Positions 37,365 through 46,700 of a stretch of 64,000 nucleotides of DNA are shown in pieces (the stretch's first letter is position 1; each line of letters starts with the position of its first letter). A program made the position numbers and the translations under genes. Source of the DNA: Cognatishimia activa (GTDB lineage: Bacteria; Pseudomonadota; Alphaproteobacteria; Rhodobacterales; Rhodobacteraceae). The stretch is from positions 718,501 through 782,500 of the forward strand of contig NZ_CP096147.1 in the NCBI RefSeq assembly GCF_026016445.1. The letters run 5' to 3'. The notes under the pieces are model-generated. The model searched no databases. It saw only the letters and a list, made by a program, of their open reading frames with translations, and was not told the origin of the DNA.

Positions 37365-37392
37365 TTGTGCGGATGCAGCAATTTCCTATATC
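37365..37392 (+). promoter_or_regulatory. Putative RpoH-type promoter of the DUF1127-sRNA unit
   Basis: TTGTGC (37365-37370), a 16-base spacer and TATATC (37387-37392) lie 39 bases before the DUF1127 start. The homologous unit in Rhodobacter sphaeroides is driven by RpoHI/RpoHII. The match is short, so the assignment is an inference. Confidence 0.4.
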
Positions 37393-37430
37393 CTCCTCGT
37401 AAGACACAAGATGACTAGAAAGCTGAGACA

Positions 37431-37646
37431 ATGGCACACGCTGTACAAATGAACGCAATCCAATCACGCAGAGCGCTGGCTGGTGAGACTGTATTTGCTG
37501 CGCTGATGACTCGCTTCGAGCTGTATCGCGCTTACCGCCGGACAGTCAAAGAACTGAGCGAACTTTCAAACCGTGAGCTCGCAGATTTGGGACTGTCACG
37601 TTCCGGTATCCGTGGAACTGCAATCGAAGCGGTTTACGGCGCATAA
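37431..37646 (+). CDS. DUF1127 small Arg-rich protein (CcaF1/RSP_6037-like)
   Basis: The 71-residue protein ends in the DUF1127 motif: YRRTVKELSELSNRELADLGLSRSGIR at ~36-62. The N-terminal half includes RFELYRAYRR. In Rhodobacter sphaeroides the gene in this position heads a stress-induced transcript whose 3' part is processed into CCUCCUCCC-loop sRNAs, and the protein acts as an RNA-binding factor in sRNA maturation. The same layout follows here directly, so the same role is likely. Confidence 0.9.
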   Translation: MAHAVQMNAIQSRRALAGETVFAALMTRFELYRAYRRTVKELSELSNRELADLGLSRSGIRGTAIEAVYGA

Positions 37647-37656
37647 GATTAGAATT

Positions 37657-37726
37657 CGAGAAGCCTCTCCTCCTCCCTGGCTTCTCGTGATAGCGGCGAC
37701 TTCCTCCTCCTCCCTGAAGTCGCCGC
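37657..37726 (+). ncRNA. CcsR/'cuckoo' sRNA 1 (two CCUCCUCCC-loop hairpins)
   Basis: Two stem-loops, 9 bp at 37657-37687 and 11 bp at 37693-37726, each carry CTCCTCCCT in the loop, an anti-Shine-Dalgarno-like sequence. The pair spans 70 bases with six between, the layout of the CcsR sRNAs known from Rhodobacter. It begins ten bases after the DUF1127 stop, so it is processed from that 3' UTR by analogy. Confidence 0.85.
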
Positions 37727-37755
37727 AGAAATACCGGGCCCATAGGCCCAGACAT

Positions 37756-37829
37756 ACAGAGCCTCTCTCCTCCCTTGAGGCTTTGTTACAAGACCGGCGG
37801 TGCTCCTCCTCCTCCCTGAGCACCGCCGG
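37756..37829 (+). ncRNA. CcsR/'cuckoo' sRNA 2 (two CCUCCUCCC-loop hairpins)
   Basis: A 10-bp hairpin (37756-37786, loop with CTCCTCCCT) and a perfect 12-bp hairpin (37794-37829, loop CTCCTCCTCCCT) are seven bases apart. The first loop has one CTC unit fewer than the others. The unit is separated from sRNA 1 by 29 bases that include a small GGGCCCATAGGCCC hairpin. Confidence 0.85.
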
Positions 37830-37862
37830 ACCTGAAATTCGGGTCTAGCGACCCACCGAAAT

Positions 37863-37945
37863 GCGGAAGGCCTTTCCTCCTCCCTGGCCGGACGCTAACT
37901 AGAACGGCGGTGCCCCTCCTCCTCCCTGGCGCCGCCGTTTCTGTT
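37863..37945 (+). ncRNA. CcsR/'cuckoo' sRNA 3 (two CCUCCUCCC-loop hairpins, the last ending the transcript)
   Basis: A weaker hairpin (core GGCC/GGCC at 37869-37889, loop TTTCCTCCTCCCT, supported by GCG/CGC at its base) is followed by a 12-bp hairpin at 37903-37939 with loop CCTCCTCCTCCCT region. The last stem is followed by TTTCTGTTTTCT, so it may also stop transcription of the whole DUF1127-sRNA unit. Confidence 0.8.
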
Positions 37946-38148
37946 TTCTGGGCTGGTGAAAAGGGGAGGCTGCCACTGAAATTTGCGATTTTCGGCAGGC
38001 GGGTGCCCTTATTGCGCCGCGTTCGCATGAGAAAATTTTAACCAAATTGGTGAAACATTCGTCACGCGAAGTTGCATTCTGAAATGATGAACCGTGATCG
38101 AAGACGAATTATGTTAGACTGGTAACATGCAAGGTCTGTGAGGAAAGG
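37946..38148. other. Intergenic region before the DUF2235 gene
   Basis: About 200 bases with no recognisable gene or repeat; GGAAAGG before 38149 is the ribosome site of the next gene. Confidence 0.4.
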
Positions 38149-39228
38149 ATGAAACTGCCACGTTGGGCATTGAAGCTACACACGCTGTTCCGCCGAAAGG
38201 TGTCGGGACTGCAAGGCGATTCATCATCCAAACGCGAGTCTCAGACCCACGTCGTCATCTTGGATGGCACCATGTCTTCCCTGGCTGCTGGCATGGAAAC
38301 CAATGCTGGTCAAACCTACCAACTCCTGCAACGCGCTGTCCCACCAGTCTCGCTTTACTACGAGGCAGGTGTTCAATTTAAGAAGTGGCGTCACGCGCCA
38401 GATGTGATGATGGGGCGAGGGATCAACCGCCAGATCCGGCGTGCCTATGGTTTCCTTGCTTCCCGCTATCGCCCCGGTGATAAGATCTTTCTGTTTGGCT
38501 ATTCCCGTGGAGCCTTTGCCGTGCGCTCTTTAGCGGGGGTAATTGACCGAGTTGGATTGCTTGAGGCGAAACATGCCACCGAACGCAACGTGCAAATGGC
38601 CTATCGCCATTATGAATGTGCGCCGGACAGTATTGCGGCACAGGATTTTGCTAAGAACTTCTGCCATGAGAACACCGAGATCGAAATGATTGGTGTTTGG
38701 GATACGGTCAAAGCTTTGGGGCTGCGCCTGCCACTTCTATGGCGTCTGACCGAAGAAAAACACGCATTTCACAACCATCAGCTCGGCAAATCCGTGCGCC
38801 ATGGCTTCCATGCTTTGGGGCTCGACGAGAACCGTTTGGTTTATGAACCTGTGCTTTGGGAAACGGGGGATGAATTCAACGGTCGTGTTGAGCAGATGTG
38901 GTTCCGTGGCTCCCACGCTGACGTTGGAGGCCAACTACAGGGCCATGAGGAAAGCCGTCCGCTGGCGAATATTCCATTGGTCTGGATGCTGCAGAAATCA
39001 GAAAACCTTGGGTTGCCTCTTCCGCAGGGCTGGCAAGCTCAATTCAGTCAGGATGTAAATGCACCGTCCGTCGGCACTTGGATGGGCTGGGGAAAGCTCT
39101 TTTTGCTCAGAAAGAAACGCAGATTTGTCGCTGCCCCGAGCCACGCTATGCATGAAACCATCTCGCAGAAAGCCGATCAAACGCAGGGATATCGCAAGGT
39201 TTTTCGGAAATTCTTTAAGCCTGCATAA
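38149..39228 (+). CDS. DUF2235 family putative alpha/beta hydrolase (Tle1-like)
   Basis: The 359-residue protein has the DUF2235 features: HVVILDGTMSSL near 34 (usually FxDGTxN), the nucleophile elbow GYSRGAFAVRSLAG near 118 with Ser, and the acid/base region WFRGSHADVGG near 258, which includes His. Family members include T6SS phospholipase effectors of the Tle1 type, but stand-alone members exist in many bacteria. No T6SS genes or toxin-immunity partner are adjacent, so a housekeeping lipase or esterase role is as likely. It converges with the thioesterase gene with a 14-base overlap. Confidence 0.82.
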   Translation: MKLPRWALKLHTLFRRKVSGLQGDSSSKRESQTHVVILDGTMSSLAAGMETNAGQTYQLLQRAVPPVSLYYEAGVQFKKWRHAPDVMMGRGINRQIRRAYGFLASRYRPGDKIFLFGYSRGAFAVRSLAGVIDRVGLLEAKHATERNVQMAYRHYECAPDSIAAQDFAKNFCHENTEIEMIGVWDTVKALGLRLPLLWRLTEEKHAFHNHQLGKSVRHGFHALGLDENRLVYEPVLWETGDEFNGRVEQMWFRGSHADVGGQLQGHEESRPLANIPLVWMLQKSENLGLPLPQGWQAQFSQDVNAPSVGTWMGWGKLFLLRKKRRFVAAPSHAMHETISQKADQTQGYRKVFRKFFKPA

Positions 39229-39700
39229 TAATGCAAGTCGTTGATCCCGTTGCATAAAGCCGTTCGGTTTCCAGATCGCGAATCTCTCCATTTGAAATCC
39301 CAGTGCTTCGCCCCGCGTGTTGAATGATCCCGGTGGCGGCGACCCTTCGACCTATGGGGATTGGACGGATGATGTTCACTTTGAATTCAAGAGTTGTGTA
39401 GTAGCTGCCCTGAGGCACCATGGTCATCACGGCGCAGGCCATGCAGCTGTCCAGAATGGTTCCATACCATCCTCCATGGACCGTCCGCATGGGGTTCATT
39501 GCCGAGGATTGTGGCGCGCCTTCAAAAACAACTTTGCCCTTTTCGACGCGAGTAAGATCGAAATTCAAAGTGTTCGCGATCGGAGGCCCCTTTAGATCAC
39601 CGTTTAAGATCGATTGCATGAATTCCAATCCTGACATCGATAACAGCTGCTGCTGCGTTGGCAGTGCGTTGACGATGCTTTCGGAGTTCGGATTGGTCAT
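39215..39700 (-). CDS. PaaI-type hotdog thioesterase
   Basis: Start ATG 39700 follows an AGGAGG site. The 161-residue protein carries HGGWYGTILDSCMACAVM near 75-92, the PaaI pattern where His-Gly-Gly and the following helix form the active site, and TTLEFKVNIIRPI near 103. These enzymes cleave acyl- or aryl-CoA thioesters. The substrate is not predictable. It overlaps the 3' end of the DUF2235 gene on the other strand. Confidence 0.88.
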   Translation of the reverse strand: MTNPNSESIVNALPTQQQLLSMSGLEFMQSILNGDLKGPPIANTLNFDLTRVEKGKVVFEGAPQSSAMNPMRTVHGGWYGTILDSCMACAVMTMVPQGSYYTTLEFKVNIIRPIPIGRRVAATGIIQHAGRSTGISNGEIRDLETERLYATGSTTCIIMQA

Positions 39701-39782
39701 GAAAAAAGCCTCCTGTGGCATCAGGAGGCTCTTGTTTAGGGTAAGTTGCAATTACAACGTGGCGTCACAGCCGCATGTCGAC

Positions 39783-40649
39783 TTAAGCAACCTTTTCCAG
39801 TTTTGATGCAGGCGTGACACCCAGTGCGTGGCACACATCGCGTGTCAGCTCTGGACGGTTGAGCGTGTAGAAGTGGAAATGATCCACACCTTCTGTACGC
39901 AATGCATCGCAAAGCTCTGTACAGAGAGCTGTAGCAAGCAACTCTTCACGATCATCACGTTCCGCCTTTTCGAAGGCGTCCTGAAGCCAGGCTGGGAACG
40001 ACGCGCCGCAGCGTTGTGCGAAGTTGCGGATGCCTTTCCAGTTTTCAATCGGTTGAATGCCCGGAACGATCGGCGCATCAATGCCGGCTTTCGCGCAGGC
40101 GTCACGGAAACGCAGGAAGACTTCTGGCTCAAAGAAGAACTGTGTCAACGCCTCTGAAGCGCCTGCATCAATCTTAGCCTTCAGCCAGTTAATATTGGCA
40201 GCTTGATCTGCAGCATCCGGGTGGGATTCAGGATATGCGCCAACGCGGATATTGAACTTCCCTGTGTCTGAAAGTGCTTCGATCAGCTCAATGGAGTTTG
40301 CAAAACCCTCAGGGTGCGCTTCAAAGCGGCCGCTGCCTTTTGGAGGGTCACCGCGCAGGGCAACCAAATCTGTGACACCCGCTGCGGCGAAGTCATCTGC
40401 GATCTTAAGGGTTTCTTCTTTGCTGGCATTCACGCAGGTCAAATGCGCTGCAACGTTCAGTCCACTCGATTTGTGCAGAGTGGCTACTGCGTCGCGTGTC
40501 AGCTCGCGGGTTGTGCCACCCGCTCCATAGGTCACGGACACAAAACGAGGGCACATCGGCGCCAGCACCTGCACAGTATCCCAGAGGCGGAATGAGGCCT
40601 CAAGGTTCTTTGGCGGGAAGAACTCAAAAGAGATTTTCGGTGCGGTCAT
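39783..40649 (-). CDS. metF: Methylenetetrahydrofolate reductase
   Basis: ATG 40649 gives a 288-residue protein starting MTAPKISFEFFPPKN, the family N-terminus with the catalytic Glu in the SFEFFPPK strand. VTYGAGGTTRE near 47, AHLTCVNAS near 75 and ALRGDPPKG near 103 are the flavin and folate binding segments. The barrel lacks the regulatory C-terminal domain of eukaryotic enzymes. It makes 5-methyl-THF for methionine synthase. It is divergent to a MetR-type regulator, with a MetR-like box between. Confidence 0.95.
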   Translation of the reverse strand: MTAPKISFEFFPPKNLEASFRLWDTVQVLAPMCPRFVSVTYGAGGTTRELTRDAVATLHKSSGLNVAAHLTCVNASKEETLKIADDFAAAGVTDLVALRGDPPKGSGRFEAHPEGFANSIELIEALSDTGKFNIRVGAYPESHPDAADQAANINWLKAKIDAGASEALTQFFFEPEVFLRFRDACAKAGIDAPIVPGIQPIENWKGIRNFAQRCGASFPAWLQDAFEKAERDDREELLATALCTELCDALRTEGVDHFHFYTLNRPELTRDVCHALGVTPASKLEKVA

Positions 40650-40699
40650 TTTTCTCGTCCGTTTTTTAAGATTGGCCCCTTGTGACACGGTAAGCGTTG

Positions 40700-40712
40700 T
40701 GAGAAAACTTCA
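40700..40712. promoter_or_regulatory. MetR-type box between metF and metR
   Basis: TGAGaaaacTTCA differs from the MetR consensus TGAA-N5-TTCA by one base and lies in the 91-base divergent promoter region. Confidence 0.55.
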
Positions 40713-40740
40713 TAATACTCAATAACAATATGAGTTTTAC

Positions 40741-41652
40741 ATGAAGATGCACATTGAGTTCCGCCACCTGCGGACGGTTAAAGCAATCCACGAATGTGGT
40801 GGTTTGGCGCGAGCGGCGGATCAATTGAACATCACGCAATCCGCTTTGTCACATCAAATCAAAGGCTTGGAGGATCAAGCTGGCGTCGAGCTTTTTGTGC
40901 GCCGTTCTAAGCCAATGAAATTATCAGCAGCAGGCATGCGTCTTCTGCGACTCGCGGAACGTATTTTGCCTGAGGTTGCAGCGCTGGAAGATGAATTTTC
41001 CGGGCTTCGGTCAGGAAATTCCGGGCGTCTTCACATCGCAATTGAATGCCACGCCTGCTTTGAATGGTTGTTCCCGGTGCTTGAGCAGTTCCGCAAAAAG
41101 TGGCCTGACGTGGATGTTGATATTCGCCCTGGGCTTGCTTTTGACGCGATGCCAGCGCTTCAGAAGGAAGAAGTGGACCTTGTGGTGTCCTCTGATCCAG
41201 AGGAAATGCCGGGTGTCGAATTCACGCATCTTTTTGACTACAAGCCTGTTTTTGTGGCGTCCAGTAGCCATCCTCTGTCGCAGAAAGACTGGGTAGACGC
41301 CGAAGATTTTCGGGGTCAAACGCTGATCACTTACCCTGTGGAACGCTCTCGGTTGGATATCTTCAGCCAATTGCTTACCCCGGCCAAAGTCGAGCCCGAA
41401 CGTGTGCGACAAGCTGAACTGACCGCCGTGATCCTGCTCCTTGTGGCGTCTAATCGCGGCGTTGCAGTTTTGCCGGATTGGGTGGTACGTGAAGTGAAGT
41501 ACAACTCTGACTACGTCACACGACCATTGACCCAAGAGGGGATCACACGGGGGCTTTTTGCAGCCACGCGTTCTGATGATTTAGAGAAACCATATATGCA
41601 GGATTTGATCCGACTTGCCGGAACTGAAGCCAAGCGGTTGCAAAGCGTCTGA
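40741..41652 (+). CDS. metR: LysR-type regulator of methionine synthesis
   Basis: The 303-residue protein has the LysR HTH at ~8-65 (GGLARAADQLNITQSALSHQI) and MetR-like residues in the effector domain (ECHACFEWLFPVLEQFR near 103, VSSDPEEMPGVEF near 145). MetR uses homocysteine as co-activator. Divergence from metF and the MetR-like box at 40700 support the assignment. The adjacent metF is the expected target. Confidence 0.88.
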   Translation: MKMHIEFRHLRTVKAIHECGGLARAADQLNITQSALSHQIKGLEDQAGVELFVRRSKPMKLSAAGMRLLRLAERILPEVAALEDEFSGLRSGNSGRLHIAIECHACFEWLFPVLEQFRKKWPDVDVDIRPGLAFDAMPALQKEEVDLVVSSDPEEMPGVEFTHLFDYKPVFVASSSHPLSQKDWVDAEDFRGQTLITYPVERSRLDIFSQLLTPAKVEPERVRQAELTAVILLLVASNRGVAVLPDWVVREVKYNSDYVTRPLTQEGITRGLFAATRSDDLEKPYMQDLIRLAGTEAKRLQSV

Positions 41653-41754
41653 TCAGCTCAATATCCAAGCAAAAAACAGCAATCGGACGCCCTTATGCTC
41701 TTGGCAAAAGGGGCGTCTGGGTGTATCCGCGCACTCTGACGTCAAAGGAGCCGG

Positions 41755-42549
41755 ATGATGCAGGGCAGCGCCAATCTGAACATTATGATGAAAGCCGCGC
41801 GTAAAGCGGGGCGGTCTCTGGTGAAAGACTTCCGCGAGGTGGAAAACCTGCAGGTGTCTTCTAAAGGCGCAGGCGACTTCGTAAGTAAAGCGGACATCGC
41901 AGCTGAAGCCATCCTGAAAGAAGAGCTGATGGGCGCACGTCCAACTTACGGCTGGCTGGCCGAAGAAGGCGGCGAGGAAGAGGGCAAAGACCCGACACGT
42001 CGCTGGATTGTTGATCCGCTCGATGGCACAACAAACTTCCTGCACGGTCTGCCGCATTGGGCGATTTCCATCGCGCTTGAGCACAAGGGTGAGATCGTAT
42101 CCGGCGTGATCTATGACCCTGCGAAAGACGAAATGTTCTACGCGGAAAAAGGCGAGGGCGCTTGGTTGAATGATAGCCAGCGTTTGCGCGTTTCAGGCCG
42201 GAATCGCATGATTGAATCGATCTTTGCAACTGGCGTGCCATTTGGCGGTCGTCGTGACCTGCCTGAAACTCTGCAAGACCTCGCGCGCATCATGCCAAGC
42301 TGCGCAGGTGTGCGCCGTTTCGGATCTGCGGCACTGGACCTCGCTTATGTGGCAGCGGGCCGCTACGAGGGCTACTGGGAGCGTAATCTGAACGCTTGGG
42401 ACGTGGCCGCTGGCATCATCATCGTGAAAGAAGCGGGCGGTTTTGTCCGCGGTATGGATGACGAAGATAACGTGCTGGAAACTGGCTCTTTGCTGGCTGC
42501 AAACGAGCCGATTTGGGATCAGTTCGCAAAGGTGATACGCGGTGCCTAA
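41755..42549 (+). CDS. Inositol monophosphatase family protein (SuhB-like)
   Basis: The 264-residue enzyme has the metal-binding motifs WIVDPLDGTTNFLHG near 83-97, the upstream Glu in AEEGG near 69, and WDVAAGIIIVKEAGG near 213-227. These define Mg-dependent sugar phosphatases. Substrates in bacteria include inositol-1-phosphate and related phosphates. Two adjacent ATG codons (41755, 41758) are possible starts. A terminator follows. Confidence 0.9.
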   Translation: MMQGSANLNIMMKAARKAGRSLVKDFREVENLQVSSKGAGDFVSKADIAAEAILKEELMGARPTYGWLAEEGGEEEGKDPTRRWIVDPLDGTTNFLHGLPHWAISIALEHKGEIVSGVIYDPAKDEMFYAEKGEGAWLNDSQRLRVSGRNRMIESIFATGVPFGGRRDLPETLQDLARIMPSCAGVRRFGSAALDLAYVAAGRYEGYWERNLNAWDVAAGIIIVKEAGGFVRGMDDEDNVLETGSLLAANEPIWDQFAKVIRGA

Positions 42550-42571
42550 GGCGTTGTGAGTCATATTGAAA

Positions 42572-42597
42572 TCGGGCGCTTTGGGCGCCCTTTTTTA
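42572..42597. terminator. Rho-independent terminator between the IMPase and GFA genes
   Basis: A 6-bp stem (GGGCGC at 42574-42579, GCGCCC at 42585-42590) ends in six T residues; the genes converge, and the GFA gene stops at 42595. Confidence 0.8.
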
Positions 42598-42963
42598 TGC
42601 GCGGTCGCTTGGGTGGTTCACGCCATCGACCCAAGCAATATCTCCGAGATCGCGAGGATTAATACCCTCTAAGCAAGCGACGTTAATGCCATATTGGGTC
42701 GGGTCACTGCGGCGTTGATGATGCGTGTAAATTCCGCAGGTCTTGCAAAAGTAATGTTTCGCCGTGCCCGTGCCCCATTGGTAAAGGCTCAGATTGTCTT
42801 CGCCTTTTAAAATTGTGACGCCACCATCAACAGCTGCACTGACCGCAATCGCGCCGCGGCGGCGACAATAGGAGCAGTCACAGCGTCGTGCTGTGTCCAG
42901 GCCTTCTGAGAGTGTCACATCCATTTCTACAGCGCCACAATGGCAACTCAGCCGGTAACTCAT
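42595..42963 (-). CDS. GFA/CENP-V family zinc protein
   Basis: The 122-residue protein shows the Cys pattern of the family: CHCGAVE near 7-13, CDCSYCRRRGA near 28-38 and FCKTCGIYTHH near 71-81, giving seven cysteines for two zinc ions. The family includes glutathione-dependent formaldehyde-activating enzyme, but most members are uncharacterised. The start overlaps the rhomboid gene by four bases, so they are translated together. Confidence 0.88.
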   Translation of the reverse strand: MSYRLSCHCGAVEMDVTLSEGLDTARRCDCSYCRRRGAIAVSAAVDGGVTILKGEDNLSLYQWGTGTAKHYFCKTCGIYTHHQRRSDPTQYGINVACLEGINPRDLGDIAWVDGVNHPSDRA

Positions 42964-43706
42964 TTGCGTCTTCTTACTTTGGGAATATTTGATCGGGTGA
43001 ATGAATAGGTGGCGTCAGGATGGCGTGGGTGCCCCGCTGTGGAACGCCAAAACGCTGGACCGCCAAGCCGAAGCCAGAGCGGGATCGTCAGGATCACACC
43101 AATGATAAAACCACCAGCGTGGGCCCAGTAGGCCACTCCCCCTGCAGAGGTGTCGACTGCCACGCTGTTAAAGAGCTGCAGGCCAAACCAGAGACCCAGC
43201 ATGACCCAGGCGGGGACAGTGAAGACTTTGAAAAAGACGATTAATATCAGGAGAATATCCACTCGCGCCTTCGGGAAGAGCAAGAGGTAGCCGCCCATAA
43301 CTACGGCGACCGCACCAGAGGCACCGATTGTTGGGATTTGGCTGAAAGGTTCTGAAATCACCTGTGCGAGGCCCGCACCAACGCCGCCGACAATGTAAAA
43401 GATGAGAAAACCGATATGGCCCATTTCATCTTCCATATTGTCCCCGAAGATCCATAGGAAGAGCATGTTACCGAGCAGGTGCATGATCCCACCGTGCAGG
43501 AACATAGAAGTAATGAGCCCTTGCAGGTCTTGTCCGGCAGAAACCCGATCCGGGAACAGAGCATAATCGCTATAAAACGCGCCCAATAGCCGAGGCTGAT
43601 CCGCTAAGGGCCAGCTGTAGATGAACACCAAAATGTTGATGGCAACTAAGGCGTAAGTGATGAAGGGCGTGCTGTCAGACGGGTTATGATCTCGGATCGG
43701 AAACAT
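42960..43706 (-). CDS. Rhomboid family intramembrane serine protease
   Basis: ATG 43706 gives 248 residues starting MFPIRDHNPSD, the usual N-terminus of this group; the longer frame runs into putA. Six membrane segments hold HGGIMHLLGNMLFLWIFG near 73-90 (oxyanion Asn), the catalytic Ser in GASGAVAVVMGGY near 128, and the catalytic His in AHAGGFIIG near 196. It cleaves membrane proteins within the bilayer; target unknown. Confidence 0.92.
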   Translation of the reverse strand: MFPIRDHNPSDSTPFITYALVAINILVFIYSWPLADQPRLLGAFYSDYALFPDRVSAGQDLQGLITSMFLHGGIMHLLGNMLFLWIFGDNMEDEMGHIGFLIFYIVGGVGAGLAQVISEPFSQIPTIGASGAVAVVMGGYLLLFPKARVDILLILIVFFKVFTVPAWVMLGLWFGLQLFNSVAVDTSAGGVAYWAHAGGFIIGVILTIPLWLRLGGPAFWRSTAGHPRHPDATYSFTRSNIPKVRRRK

Positions 43707-43765
43707 GGCCACACGCTGGCCGGGATTGCCCGGGGCGTCAAGCGCCCCGAAGCAGTGATTGGCCT

Positions 43766-46700
43766 TTAGGCTGCGCCGCCTAGTAGGGCTGCGTTCCCGC
43801 CTGAGGCTGTTGTGTCCACACAAACATGGCGCTCCGCGCGAGCACGAGTGACATCTGGCGCGCCTGTGATCAGCGGTATGATTGGCCCGTTTCTGTCAGA
43901 CAAGGCTTGTTCGAAGGCGCGTGCGCTTTCTTCGCTGCCCCACCAAATGACGCTTGAATATCCGCTGAGCTTCACAAGGTCGCGTGGTGCGAGCAAGCCG
44001 TTTGCAGCGACAGCACGCCCCCCAAGCTTTTTCACAGCCTCAGCCTGCGCATTTGCCGCTTCGGTTCCAGGCCCCAAGCACAGAACCGGTGCACGGGAGT
44101 GGGTGGAGAGGCGGTTGGATTCGCCGGTTGGGCCGGGCAATGAAACGGTTTCCACCGCGCCGCCGTCCGGGGCTTCATTGATGGCTGCTTGCATGGCGTC
44201 AGCTCCTTGAGAGGTGTTGAATTCACCGGTTGAGGAAATCGCATCAACTTTGCGGAAGCGCGACAGGTAGTGTGGGCCGCCAGCTTTTGGGCCAGTGCCG
44301 GAAAGGCCTTCCCCGCCAAAAGGTTGGCTGCCAACGATTGCTCCGATTTGGTTTCTGTTGACGTAGACGTTGCCCGCACCGATCCGGTCAGACACATGCT
44401 GAACGCGGTCATCGATCCTCGTCTGCAGGCCGAATGTCAGCCCGTAACCGGTTGCATTGATTGCATCAATCACCTCGTCAAGCTCTGACGATTTGAATGT
44501 CGCAACGTGCAAAACGGGGCCGAAGATCTCTTTCTCAAGATCTTGAATACCGTCGATTTTGATCATGGTCGGCGCGATGAACGTCCCGGTCTGAGGCGTT
44601 GTGAGTTGGAAAAGCACGCGGCCTTCTTTTTGCGCTTGGCCGATATGGGCTGCAATTTCTGCCTGTGCGCCTGCGTCAATAACCGGGCCAGAATCGGTGC
44701 TGTAGTTCCAAGGATCACCCAGCTCCAGCTCTTTGACGGCACCTTTCAACATCTCAAGCAGCGTGTCGGCAATGTCTTCCTGTACATAGAGGCACCGCAG
44801 AGCTGAACAGCGCTGACCTGCCGATTGAAACGCGCTTTCGACAATCGCGGTGACGGCTTGTTCGGGCAGGGCAGTTGAATCCACGATCATCGCGTTTAAG
44901 CCACCTGTCTCTGCGATCAGTGGTGCGCCCGGCGCCATAGCAGCCGTCATGGCCTTGCGAATGCGCAGCGCAGTGGCGGTAGAGCCTGTAAAGCAAACTC
45001 CGTTTACGCGCGCGTCTGATGTAATGGCCGCGCCGACCTTGGACCCAGAGCCCGGCACCAATTGCAGTGCAGTGCGTGGCACACCGGCTTCGTGCAGCAG
45101 TTTCACAGCTTCATAAGCGATAAGTGGCGTTTGATCTGCTGGCTTCGCAATCACAGCATTGCCAGCAGCCAGAGCTGCGGAAATCTGACCCGTGAAAATT
45201 GCCAGAGGGAAGTTCCAAGGACTGATGCAGGAGAAGACACCGGCCGCAGGATCGCTCGGCGCATTGGCACCATAAAAGCGCAGGAAATCAACCGCTTCAC
45301 GTAGTTCTGCAACCTGATCCAGAGGCGTTTTACCCGCTTCGCGCGCCAGAATGGCGAAGAAGAGGCCAAAATTCTCTTCATAGAGCTCAGCCGCACGTTT
45401 CAGAACCGTGCCGCGTTCTTCAGGAGAGGCGTCCCAAGGTTTTGCACTTCCCAATGCGGCTTCAACGGCTTCTGCGCTGGCGTGGGTTACTGTGCCAAGA
45501 TCGTCAGACATTAAGAACGGGTTGTTCACAGGCTGCGGCTCCAAGAACGGCGCATCTACGGCGATCAAAGGTTGCGCGTGCCATTGGGTCGCGCGGAAAG
45601 GCGCGCGTGCCGCATCGACTTTTTCGATGGTCGGAACATCGTGTAAATCAAAACCTGTGGAGTTCACGCGTTCTGGCGCATAGAGATCCACTGCAGTTGG
45701 AATGGTTGATGTGAATTCTGCCTGAGTTTCAAACGGATCACGGGCGACCACTTCTGGAGCCACCTCCTCGTCAACAATCTGGTTGACGAATGAGCTGTTC
45801 GCGCCGTTTTCCAGCAGGCGGCGCACGAGATATGCGAGCAGATCTCGGTGTGCCCCAACTGGCGCGTAGATGCGGCAGCGCGTGTCGTTTTCAGTTTTGA
45901 CGATGTCATGCAGGCTTTCACCCATGCCGTGCAGGCGTTGGAACTCATAGGTTGAGTTATCTTCCGCCATGTCGAGGATTGCAGCTACGGTATGCGCATT
46001 GTGGGTTGCGAATTGCGGGTAGATCCGATCCGTCATGCCCAACAGCTTTCGCGCATTTGCCATGTAGCTGATATCGGTTGCGGCTTTGCTCGTGAAAACA
46101 GGGAAACCATCAATGCCCTGGACCTGCGCCAATTTGATTTCAGTGTCCCAATAGGCACCTTTCACCAGGCGTACCATGATCTTACGATCCAGGCGTTCTG
46201 CGAGGTCATAGAGGAAGTCCAATGTCGCGCCAGCGCGTTTGCCGTAGGCTTGAACCACTACACCAAATCCGTCCCAGCCTTCGAGCGCAGGTTCGGCCAA
46301 TACCGTTTCGATCACATCCATAGAAATGCTAAGGCGATCAGCCTCTTCGGCGTCGATGTTCAAGCCCATGCGCGCGGATTTAGCGAGCAAAGCCAGTGAC
46401 CGCAGGCGCGGGACCAGCTCCTCCATCACGCGGTCGCGCTGAGTGACCTCATAGCGCGGGTGAAGTGCAGAGAGTTTGACCGAAATACCCGGATTTTGAC
46501 GGATGTCATCATGTGTGCAGGCCGCTGCAATCGCTGTGATCGCGCGGGAGTAAGATAGGTGATACCGCATCGCATCGGCATCAGTTTTCGCTGCTTCGCC
46601 AAGCATGTCGTATGAGTAGGTGAAGCCCTGTTTCTCATAATCCTTCGCACGGTCCATCGCCCCATTAATGGTTTCACCAAGCACGAACTGACGTCCCATT

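Noticed and set aside
37657..37939. CCTCCTCCCT repeats taken as a CRISPR array or as a protein-coding frame (37573-37848)
   Set aside because: The repeats sit only in hairpin loops with different stems, spacing alternates between short and long, and the coding frame would be Ser/Pro/Ala-rich noise. The pattern fits the CcsR RNA family.
41686..41722. GGACGCCC/GGGGCGTC repeat after metR as a terminator
   Set aside because: The loop is long and no T-run follows, so it is not a convincing terminator.
42960..43823. An extended rhomboid start inside putA
   Set aside because: The added ~39 residues are basic noise that overlaps putA; MFPIRDHNPSD is the family N-terminus.
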